From Kiritimatiellia bacterium (GTDB taxonomy: Bacteria; Verrucomicrobiota; Kiritimatiellia; JAFGHX01), in contig JAFGHX010000435.1 of NCBI GenBank assembly GCA_016929905.1, forward strand, positions 1-59,740: a stretch of 59,740 bases of DNA, read 5' to 3'. Under the pieces are notes generated by a model. It was given only the letters and a program-made list of their open reading frames with translations. It was not told the DNA's origin and ran no database searches. Made by a program: the position numbers and the translations under genes. Shown one piece after another: positions 25,202-32,004 of the stretch. Each line of letters starts with the position of its first letter. Position 1 is the first letter of the stretch.

Positions 25202-25260
25202 TGTTAAATAATTATCAAGGGATATGTTCTTTATCAAGGATAATTTTTAATCAAGGACTT
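25202..25260 (-). promoter_or_regulatory. AT-rich promoter with triple ATCAAGG repeat
   Basis: ATCAAGG occurs at 25214, 25233 and 25250, with near-equal spacing of 19 and 17 nt. On the minus strand TTGATA (25237-25232) and TAATTA (25214-25209) are 17 nt apart and could be -35 and -10 boxes. That would put the transcript start at or almost at the antitoxin ATG (leaderless). The repeats overlap both boxes, as expected for autorepression by the AbrB-type antitoxin. This is inference from position. Confidence 0.5.
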
Positions 25261-25320
25261 GCACTGCCGCGCAGATCGCGGCATGATGCGTGCCACATCC
25301 ATGAAAAGGAGTCGTGAACC

Positions 25321-26121
25321 ATGACACAGGCTGCCCGATTCTGGAGCCTGCCGATCCTTGCCTTGCTCTGCGCGTCTCGCCCCTGCACCGCGCAGGACGG
25401 GGCGTGGCAGCTCGCGTTCCACGAAGACTTTGCCGCGCCGATCAACGCGGCCGACTGGCAACTCGACGGCAACGCGAAACTGGCCGTCAAGACGGAGGGG
25501 GAGACCTCCTACCTGGAGATCGACACGGCCAACCGCTCCGTACTCTGGCTCAAGCAGCGGTTCGACGGCGACGTGCGGCTCGTCTTCCGCGCGCGCGGCC
25601 AGAGCAAGAACCGCTCGATCGTCTACTGGAACGCGAACCCGACCCCGGAATCCGGCTGCAAGACCGTCTTCGGCTGGACGCGGCCGGACGCGGACATGGG
25701 CCACTACGCCGGCACGAACATCATGCACCTGTATTCGGTCGGCATCCTGCGCGACGACCTCGACACCTGCTACGTGCGGCATCTGGGCGGGGCCACCGCA
25801 TCGCTCTATCCCTGGACGCGCGAGCAGCGCCGCCGCGGCGCCGGCAAGCGGCATGACGACGAGACCGGCTTTGCCTCCTGCCCCTCCCCGTTCTTCGGGA
25901 AACCCGACACCTGGTTCGCGTTCGATCTGCAGATGGCCGGCAAGCGGATCACGCTGGCCGTCGACGGCAAGACCGTGCTCGATGTCGAAGATCCCGGCAA
26001 AACGGTCTCCGGCAGGATCCCCTGGCGCGTGCTGACGAACGGAGGCTGGATCGCGTTCCGCAATTTCAAGCCGACGAAAGTGGATCTGGACTATCTGCGT
26101 GTGTACGAGCGGGGCAAGTAG
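25321..26121 (+). CDS. secreted lectin-fold protein, DUF1961/YesU-like
   Basis: The start ATG at 25321 is preceded by AAAAGGAG. A signal peptide covers residues 1-24 (LLCASRPCTAQD). The rest is a concanavalin-like beta sandwich of 240 residues: WQLAFHEDFAAP at the start, DVRLVFRARGQSKNRSIVYW in the core, and DLQMAGKRITLAVDGKTVLD then GWIAFRNFKPTKVDLDYLRV at the end. This matches the DUF1961/YesU group, found in rhamnogalacturonan and other pectin loci. A binding or hydrolytic role on polysaccharide is likely; catalytic residues cannot be named. The next gene follows after 38 nt. Confidence 0.7.
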   Translation: MTQAARFWSLPILALLCASRPCTAQDGAWQLAFHEDFAAPINAADWQLDGNAKLAVKTEGETSYLEIDTANRSVLWLKQRFDGDVRLVFRARGQSKNRSIVYWNANPTPESGCKTVFGWTRPDADMGHYAGTNIMHLYSVGILRDDLDTCYVRHLGGATASLYPWTREQRRRGAGKRHDDETGFASCPSPFFGKPDTWFAFDLQMAGKRITLAVDGKTVLDVEDPGKTVSGRIPWRVLTNGGWIAFRNFKPTKVDLDYLRVYERGK

Positions 26122-26159
26122 CGCTTCGCGCGTCCGTCGGCCCGCTGGAGGGGCAGGCC

Positions 26160-26912
26160 ATGATCGTACTCGGCGAGTGGGAGCGCGGGCTGGCGTTCTG
26201 GCCGACGGAAGCCGCCGGCGTGCGGCTCTACCTCTGGTTCTATGAGTGGCACCTGTTCGACGCCGTTCGAGCGGGCCAGCACACGGGCGGGTACTGGATC
26301 CCGACCAAACGCATGGCGTGCGACCATCGCCAGGCGGTTCTCTCGCATCCCGGCATGGCTCTCTCGGTTTCCGCCACCGACGACGGCGCGGACCTGTCGA
26401 TGGAAATCACGAATCAATCCGGTTACGCCTGGCCGCCGATCGCGGCGGTCATTCCCTGCCTGAACCCCGTCGGCTTGAGCGGCCAGCCGCTGGTACCCCC
26501 GACACGCGAGTTCTTCGACGAAACCTGCCAGCGTACCTGGTTCGTGGGCGAGGCCGGGCTCGAAAAACTCGAGACGCGAGAGATCCACTTCAATCAGGCT
26601 TTCCGGCCGGCCATCGACGCCCAAGCCCCCGCCGGCAAGTTCGACTGGGTCGAGAAATGGCCCACGTCCCCACGAAACGCCGGCGCCGGGCTCATGGTTC
26701 GCGAATCCGCCGACGGCCGATGGGTCGGCGGGATCGGCTGGGAACAGTTCCTCTCCGCGCAGGGGCACAACCCGTGCCGCTGTATGCATCTGTCCGTCCG
26801 CGTCGGCCCGCTCGAACCGGGCGAGTCCAGAGCCGTTCGCGGCAGGCTCTATCTGTTCGCCGGCACGAAAGACGACTGCCTCGCCCGGTTCCGCGAGAAT
26901 TTCGGCCTGTAG
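26160..26912 (+). CDS. uncharacterised protein, partner of the DUF1961-like gene
   Basis: This 250-residue protein starts with MIVLGEWERGLAFWPTEAAG after a GGAGGGG site. I do not recognise a named family. It is rich in aromatic residues (YLWFYEWHLFD, GGYWIP) and in beta-strand patterns, with ITNQSGYAWPPIAAVIPCLN and GGIGWEQFLSAQGHNPCRCM. No signal peptide or membrane segment is visible. It follows the secreted lectin-fold protein by 38 nt and is probably cotranscribed, which suggests a carbohydrate role. Confidence 0.6.
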   Translation: MIVLGEWERGLAFWPTEAAGVRLYLWFYEWHLFDAVRAGQHTGGYWIPTKRMACDHRQAVLSHPGMALSVSATDDGADLSMEITNQSGYAWPPIAAVIPCLNPVGLSGQPLVPPTREFFDETCQRTWFVGEAGLEKLETREIHFNQAFRPAIDAQAPAGKFDWVEKWPTSPRNAGAGLMVRESADGRWVGGIGWEQFLSAQGHNPCRCMHLSVRVGPLEPGESRAVRGRLYLFAGTKDDCLARFRENFGL

Positions 26913-27077
26913 CCCGCCCTTGCCGCCGCCGGCCACTCGGCGCTTGACTCTCGCATCCCAAGACACGACACTGCACCCCCGACGCCGGCGGAGCAACCGG
27001 CGGCTCGTAACGACGAATCCGGGCGGGCGCCCGGCCGTGTGGCGCGCGAACGCCCGCAAGACAAGGGGAGGCGAACC

Positions 27078-28214
27078 ATGGCGATGACGGATAAGAAGGC
27101 GGACCTGGCCGGCCCCGGAATCGGGGACTATGAGGAGTTGCAGCACACCCTGCCGCAGGACTATGCCTCCCTGCTGAGCCCCAAGGAGACGCAGCAGGCC
27201 ATCTTCGCGGTCAAGAATTACATCGAGGAGAACCTGTGCAAAGAGCTTAACCTCATGATGGTCACCGTGCCGCTGATTGTCGACAGGCGGAGTGGGGTCA
27301 ACGACTACCTCGACCGCGACGGCTCGCGCACCCCGATCGGGTTCCATATCGCTAACGACTACGACAAGAACCCCGTCGACGCCGAAGTGGTGCAGGCGGC
27401 CACCAAGTGGAAGCGCATGGCGCTGCGTCAGTTCGATATGAAGACGGGCGAAGGGCTCTGCACCGACATGCGCGCCGTGCGCAAGGACTACTTCCTCGAC
27501 CACGACCACAGCGCCTATGTGGACCAGTGGGACTGGGAACTGGCGATCACCGAGGAACAGCGCAACCTGCAGTTCCTCAAAGGCGTCGTACAGAAGATCT
27601 GGAAGGTGATCAAAGGCGCCGAAACGCACATGCACGCGCTCTTCCCGAAGCTGAAGACCGGCAAGTACCCCGACCTGCCCGACGAACTCACCTTCCTGCA
27701 CGCGGAGGAGATCCTCGACCGGTACCCCGATCTGCCGCGCAAGCAGCGCGAAACGCAGATTATTCAGGAATATCCCGCCATCTTCATCTACGGGATCGGT
27801 TGGACCCTCGAGGACGGCTACCCGCACGAGATGCGGGCGGCGGACTATGACGACTGGGTGACCGAGACGACGAGCGAGGACGGCCGGCCCATGCACGGGC
27901 TCAACGGCGATATTCTGGTGTGGAACCCCGTGACCCGGCGCCGGCACGAGCTGACGTCCATGGGGATCCGCGTCAACGCCACGACGCTCAAGAAGCAGCT
28001 CGAACTCACCCACCAGCTCGACTTCCTCAAGCTCCCGTACCACCAGGCGATCGTGAACAACGAGATCCCGCTCAGCATCGGCGGCGGGATCGGCCAGTCC
28101 CGCACCCAGATGCTCCTGCTCCGAAAGGCGCATCTCGGGGAGGTCACCGTCTCCGTGTGGCCGAAGGTCCTCAAGGACATGTGCCACAAGAAAAACATCC
28201 ATGTCCTGGATTGA
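27078..28214 (+). CDS. asnA: aspartate-ammonia ligase (asparagine synthetase A)
   Basis: The start ATG at 27078 is 6 nt after GGGGAGG. The 378-residue protein is AsnA, which makes asparagine from aspartate, ammonia and ATP (AMP-forming) with a class-II aminoacyl-tRNA-synthetase-like fold. Diagnostic stretches are FAVKNYIEENLCKELNLMMV, VSLIVDRRSGVNDYLD-like PLIVDRRSGVNDYL, GLCTDMRAVRKDY, DHDHSAYVDQWDWE, YPAIFIYGIGWTL, and GGGIGQSRTQMLLL near the C-terminus. It is longer than the about 330-residue E. coli enzyme by an N-terminal extension and small insertions. It is convergent with the next gene. Its housekeeping role contrasts with the accessory genes around it. Confidence 0.95.
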   Translation: MAMTDKKADLAGPGIGDYEELQHTLPQDYASLLSPKETQQAIFAVKNYIEENLCKELNLMMVTVPLIVDRRSGVNDYLDRDGSRTPIGFHIANDYDKNPVDAEVVQAATKWKRMALRQFDMKTGEGLCTDMRAVRKDYFLDHDHSAYVDQWDWELAITEEQRNLQFLKGVVQKIWKVIKGAETHMHALFPKLKTGKYPDLPDELTFLHAEEILDRYPDLPRKQRETQIIQEYPAIFIYGIGWTLEDGYPHEMRAADYDDWVTETTSEDGRPMHGLNGDILVWNPVTRRRHELTSMGIRVNATTLKKQLELTHQLDFLKLPYHQAIVNNEIPLSIGGGIGQSRTQMLLLRKAHLGEVTVSVWPKVLKDMCHKKNIHVLD

Positions 28215-28265
28215 ACGGGCGGGCGCGCCCTTTCGCGGGTGGAAAGAACGCCCAACGCGTTTCGC

Positions 28266-29657
28266 TCAGTTGCCCGGCTCGGCCGGCATGTCCGGTATCT
28301 CGGCCGGCGTGCGCGGCGCGGCGTAGCCCGGCGGTTCAACGGCGAAATCCAGCGCTTCCAGCCACGCGCGGTTCTCGGCCTTCGCCAGAAAACCCGCACC
28401 CAGCGGCTCCGCCGCCGGCTTCCCGTTCCCGCCCGCCGCCTTGCGGACCTCGTGAACCAGACTGTTGACGTAGCCTTCCGCTACGATTCCGCCCTGCCAG
28501 CCGTGGTCACGCTTCGCGTAGCGTTCCGCGCGCTGCCGCTTGCGACCCTCCGGGTCGCTGCGCCCGCAGTAGGCGGCAATCTTCTCGCTGTACGTGGCGA
28601 GCGCGCCGCACATGTAGGCCCCATTCGTGTACTTCGCCTTGCGCGTGCCGTCGCAACGCGACCATTGCGGGTTGTCCACGTCGCCGTTCCAGCACATTTC
28701 CGTCTGGGTCTTCACGAAGCGGTCGATGTCCGTCTTGTCGAACACCAGCCCTTCGGCATGCAGCCGGACCGCCTGCGAGAGGGACGAGGCATAGTAGCCG
28801 CCCTTGTGTTCGACGCCGATCCAGTGCTTCCATTTGTTCGGGTCCTTCGGATGCACGTCCCACGCGCCCGCCGGGTCCCAGTAGTTCCACTCGTAATGCC
28901 CGTCTTTCAGCTTCAGGCAGTGCTTGAAGCGCAAGCCGAGCTTCACGGCTTTCTTCAAGTATTCGTCGTTGCCCGTCAGCTTGTACAGCGACAGCAGGGC
29001 GCCGCCGATGATGGTGTGTTTGTTGTGCGGCTGCGTCAGATGCCCCTTCTCCGGCTTCAGTTCCCCATGCGTGCGGTAGACCGCGCCGCGCTTGCCGAGA
29101 TCCACGTAGTTCCCGCGCACGTCCCACTTCTTCACCAGATGGTCCGTCATCAGATCGAGGTACTCGGCCCGCTTCGCGGCGTAGCGCTCCGCCAGCGCCG
29201 GGTCCGCGTCGATCGTACGAATGAAGCGGCAGAGCAACTCGACCGCCTGGAAACTCGTGATGATCACGTCCACCTTCAGATCCGGCTTGTTCGCCGGCTG
29301 GAACAGCTTGTACGCTTTTCCATACCAGCCGAGGAACCCGTCGGGCCCCTTGCTCAGCGCCGCCTGCATGATGTCCATGTTCTTGACGAACACGTCCAGA
29401 TACCGCGGGTCCTCCGTCAGCCGGTAGGCCGTCAGCGTCAGGCCGATATGCTTGAACGTCTGCCAGCAGTGGTCCTCGGGGTGGGTGCCCTCCGCCAGCC
29501 GCGCCACCTGGCTTGGCGTGTTCTTCACGTGTTTGAGGAACGCCTCCGCGATCGCCTGGTCCTGTTCATTCTCGATCTGCGACAGCGGCGAGGCGGCGGC
29601 CGCAACGTGAGCAAAGGCCACAGCGGCCGCGAGCACAACCATAGGCAACGTCTGCAT
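28266..29657 (-). CDS. secreted alpha/alpha-barrel protein, possible glycan lyase or hydrolase
   Basis: The start ATG at 29655-29657 follows AAAGGAG. The signal peptide spans residues 1-22 (VVLAAAVAFAHVAAAAS). The remaining 440 residues are mostly helical, with repeated hairpins such as HIGLTLTAYRLTEDPRYLD and GGALLSLYKLTGNDEYLKKA. This is the pattern of (alpha/alpha)6 six-hairpin glycosidases and lyases. A family name cannot be given. The Trp/Tyr-rich middle (HYEWNYWDPAGAWD) suggests a sugar-binding cleft. The C-terminal Pro-rich tail resembles an anchor or linker. It is convergent with asnA and is exported to periplasm or outside. Confidence 0.6.
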   Translation of the reverse strand: MQTLPMVVLAAAVAFAHVAAAASPLSQIENEQDQAIAEAFLKHVKNTPSQVARLAEGTHPEDHCWQTFKHIGLTLTAYRLTEDPRYLDVFVKNMDIMQAALSKGPDGFLGWYGKAYKLFQPANKPDLKVDVIITSFQAVELLCRFIRTIDADPALAERYAAKRAEYLDLMTDHLVKKWDVRGNYVDLGKRGAVYRTHGELKPEKGHLTQPHNKHTIIGGALLSLYKLTGNDEYLKKAVKLGLRFKHCLKLKDGHYEWNYWDPAGAWDVHPKDPNKWKHWIGVEHKGGYYASSLSQAVRLHAEGLVFDKTDIDRFVKTQTEMCWNGDVDNPQWSRCDGTRKAKYTNGAYMCGALATYSEKIAAYCGRSDPEGRKRQRAERYAKRDHGWQGGIVAEGYVNSLVHEVRKAAGGNGKPAAEPLGAGFLAKAENRAWLEALDFAVEPPGYAAPRTPAEIPDMPAEPGN

Positions 29658-29901
29658 GTCGTTCTCCTTTCATTCGGCTCGACGGGCGTGTCTCGGGCAT
29701 GGGCGCGGAACGCAGGGGGGGGACGGCCGTCTGGAGGCCGGATTCGCGCCTCCCCGGCCCAACCGCGTTAGCCTACCGCCGCGCGCGACTCCGGGCAATG
29801 TCGAAACCTACGAAAAGATGACGGAGCTACAGATTGGCACAGTCCTCTCTGTTCAGCTATGCGGCTACGGTGTGCTCGCGTCGATCGGCCGCTTACCGTC
29901 G

Positions 29902-29995
29902 ACCGTTCTCGTCGCCGTTATCGTAAACCGATTTGGCCGCGCGGTCATGATCACGCGCCGGAGATTCTGTCCACGAGAACGGCGACGAGAACGGT
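29902..29995. repeat. palindromic array, 12-nt period
   Basis: The left arm (29902-29924) reads ACCGTTCTCGTCGCCGTT then ATCGT. The right arm (29973-29995) is its reverse complement with one mismatch in 23. Each arm is two turns of a 12-nt unit (CCGTTCTCGTCG). The 48-nt loop has a small TGATCA palindrome. It shares the words CCGTTATCGTA and CGGTTGACGAT with the array at 1101-1186. The surrounding gap (29658-30427, 770 nt) has no supported gene. Confidence 0.8.
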
Positions 29996-30063
29996 TGACG
30001 ATTTCCGGATCCATCTTCCTGGCCGAACGATCAGCGCCAGGTTCGGCTCCCTGTTCTTGGGCC

Positions 30064-30180
30064 CAACGCTCAACGCTCAACGTCCAACTTTCAACGGGGG
30101 CGATCGCTGCAGCATCTGCGCTTGCCGGGCGTTCCGCCCACGTTGAGCGTTGAATGTTGAGCGTTGAATGTTGAACGTTG
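30064..30180. repeat. palindromic array, 7-nt period (GTTGAAT)
   Basis: Five 7-nt units start at 30064 (CAACGCT, CAACGCT, CAACGTC, CAACTTT, CAACGGG). Five and a half complementary units start at 30142 (GTTGAGC, GTTGAAT, GTTGAGC, GTTGAAT, GTTGAAC, GTTG). It lies 69 nt from the 12-nt array above, in the same gene-free gap. Confidence 0.85.
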
Positions 30181-30304
30181 CCTCCCTCCCTCGTCTTTAT
30201 CCGCTTCGTCGTTTTCGTTGCCTGCCGAACGGCGCCCCTCACGGGCGCACGGCCCCCGCGCGTCCCGTGCAGGGGCTGGTTCGGCAATTGGTCTTCTCTC
30301 CCAC

Positions 30305-30330
30305 CTTGCTCGAGTGAGTTCTCGAGCAAG
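30305..30330. repeat. perfect 10-bp hairpin downstream of the secretion operon
   Basis: CTTGCTCGAG (30305-30314) and CTCGAGCAAG (30321-30330) pair perfectly over a 6-nt loop, and another CTCGAGTCAAG half-copy follows at 30348. It lies about 100 nt past the last gene of the minus-strand secretion operon. No T-run is present on that strand, so a terminator role is uncertain. Confidence 0.5.
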
Positions 30331-30427
30331 TTTCTTCCGGATCAGATCTCGAGTCAAGTTGTCGCGCCGAACGGGTGCACCAAGGTGGTAGCCGTGCTGA
30401 TGGGAATGCCGCGGCTGGCTGGCGGGC

Positions 30428-30817
30428 CTATTCCGTGGTGCCCGCCGTTTCCTCTTCGCTCTTCGGCTGATAGACGGCGGCCACCCCTTCGGCTTCGCCC
30501 TGGTCCCGGACCGTAATCGCCTGCGTGCCGAGCTGGCCGGACCCGATATAGACGGCGCTGACGCCGGCGCTGCTCTCGATTCGGCCGAGCGTCGAATCGC
30601 TCACACTCCATTCCAGCGGCAGAAACAGCGTCGGCGCATTGGAATGCGCCGCGGCTGTGAAGACCACCGCCCCGTTTCCGTGGATGAGCGTGGCCGAGGA
30701 CGGATCCACCGTGATGGAGATTTCGTCGGTCGTCGAGCTCTCGCAGCCGACCAGTGCCGCGACGGCGAGGACGAACAGCATCACGGTTCCATATCGTGCT
30801 GAGCGCAGGCCTGTCAT
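30428..30817 (-). CDS. lipoprotein with Ig-like fold, last gene of the secretion operon
   Basis: The start ATG at 30815-30817 is chosen because GGAGG lies 9 nt upstream. An earlier ATG at 30845-30847 overlaps the stop of the secretin gene by 4 nt and would add 10 residues. The 129-residue product has a lipoprotein signal (VLAVAALVGC; lipobox LVGC) and then one beta-sandwich module. ISITVDPSSATLIHGNGAVV and LEWSVSDSTLG are typical of bacterial Ig-like (Big-2 type) domains. It would be anchored in the membrane facing the periplasm. Its place directly after the secretin suggests a pilotin-like or outer-membrane role, but no pilotin family is recognised. Confidence 0.7.
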   Translation of the reverse strand: MTGLRSARYGTVMLFVLAVAALVGCESSTTDEISITVDPSSATLIHGNGAVVFTAAAHSNAPTLFLPLEWSVSDSTLGRIESSAGVSAVYIGSGQLGTQAITVRDQGEAEGVAAVYQPKSEEETAGTTE

Positions 30818-30843
30818 GATTTTCAACCTCCGTGCCTTCCCGT

Positions 30844-31968
30844 TCATCGTCGCCGCGCCCCGGCTTCCTCCGTTTCCCGCAGCGACTGGCCTTCGAGATA
30901 GGTCTCGAGGTCCTCCTGCGGGAAGACGCTGGGCGCCATCCGCGTCTCGTTCACCTCGCGCTTCGACACGCCGGCCAAAGCCGCAGGCGTCCCCACAATG
31001 TGCGGCGTGAGGAAGACCAGAAGCTCCTTCTTGACTCGCTCCGTGATCTTGCGCCGGAACGCCATGCCCAGCAGCGGAATGTCGCCGAGCACCGGTATCT
31101 TGCGGACCGCTTCCGTCTTTTTCGTCTCCATCAGCCCGCCGATCACCACCGTGCTGCCGTCCGGCGTCACCACGACGGTCTCCGCCGAGCGCTTCGCGAT
31201 GACCGGCGAGCTGACCGTCTCGGAGATGGCGACCGTCTCCTCGGTCAGCGTCGAGATCTCCGGCGCCACGATCATCTCGACCAGGCCTTCGGAGGTGATG
31301 AACGGCGTCACGCGCAGGATGATGCCCACCTCCGCGTACTGGATCGTGTTGATCGTCTGGCCGTTGTCCGTGATGCGGCTGTTGGTGACGAACGGCACTT
31401 CCTCGCCCACCACAATGACCGCCTCCTGGTTGTTGCGGGCCAGGATCGACGGCCGCGAGAGCACTTCCAGCTTGCCCTTCTGTGCGATGGCGCGCAGCGT
31501 GAATTGCCAGTCGTTCGCCAGCACGCTCCAGAACCCGCCGTCGATCTGCTGGGCGAGGCCCAGGATCGTCTCCACGCTGCCCTGGTTGATTTCCTTGTCG
31601 CGATAGGCGTAGCGGCCTTCCAGGCCCATGTCCAACCCGTCGCTGTGCGTCACTTCCAGAAACAGCACTTTGATGAGCACCTGCGGCTTCGGTTGGTCGA
31701 GGCTCTCGATCACCTTGCGGATTTGTTCGTTGGTCTGCTCGTCGGTCACGACGACAAGCGAGCGCGTCTCCGAATCCACCTCGATCAACGCGTCGCCGAG
31801 CAGGGTGTGGCTGCGGTACTGCCGCCGCTGCATGCCGGCGCCGGCCGCCTGCGCGGCGGAGCCGGTGCCGCTTCTGCGCTGCTGCGCCTTCAGCTCCGTG
31901 CACCAGGCCAGCCCGCACGCCGCCACGAGCAGCAGCCGAAACAGACGGTTCAACGGGAATGGGTTCAT
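30844..31968 (-). CDS. gspD: type II secretion secretin, pore half (split GspD)
   Basis: The 374-residue protein has its own signal peptide (FRLLLVAACGLAWCTELKAQ). It has only the last periplasmic domain (about residues 55-95: ALIEVDSETRSLVVVTDEQT) and the complete secretin domain. Signatures are VPFVTNSRI, YAEVGIILRVTPFI, VVTPDGSTVVIGGL, KIPVLGDIPLLGMAFR and KKELLVFLTPHIV. It would form the outer-membrane ring of the type II system. A normal GspD of 600-700 residues also contains N0-N2 domains, which here are in the separate upstream gene. AAAGGA precedes the start. It is the 13th gene of the operon. Confidence 0.85.
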   Translation of the reverse strand: MNPFPLNRLFRLLLVAACGLAWCTELKAQQRRSGTGSAAQAAGAGMQRRQYRSHTLLGDALIEVDSETRSLVVVTDEQTNEQIRKVIESLDQPKPQVLIKVLFLEVTHSDGLDMGLEGRYAYRDKEINQGSVETILGLAQQIDGGFWSVLANDWQFTLRAIAQKGKLEVLSRPSILARNNQEAVIVVGEEVPFVTNSRITDNGQTINTIQYAEVGIILRVTPFITSEGLVEMIVAPEISTLTEETVAISETVSSPVIAKRSAETVVVTPDGSTVVIGGLMETKKTEAVRKIPVLGDIPLLGMAFRRKITERVKKELLVFLTPHIVGTPAALAGVSKREVNETRMAPSVFPQEDLETYLEGQSLRETEEAGARRR

Positions 31969-32004
31969 CGTTTTTCCTTTCTCTTCCTGCCATGCGTGCC
32001 CAAA

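Noticed and set aside
25321..26912. A complete SusC/SusD-type utilisation locus around the lectin-fold protein
   Set aside because: No SusC- or SusD-like gene is present anywhere in the window, so only loose carbohydrate gene clusters are claimed.
30091..30357. A basic 88-codon frame on the minus strand in the gap before the secretion operon
   Set aside because: Much of it is the translation of the 7-nt palindromic array and hairpins; no ribosome site or homology is visible.
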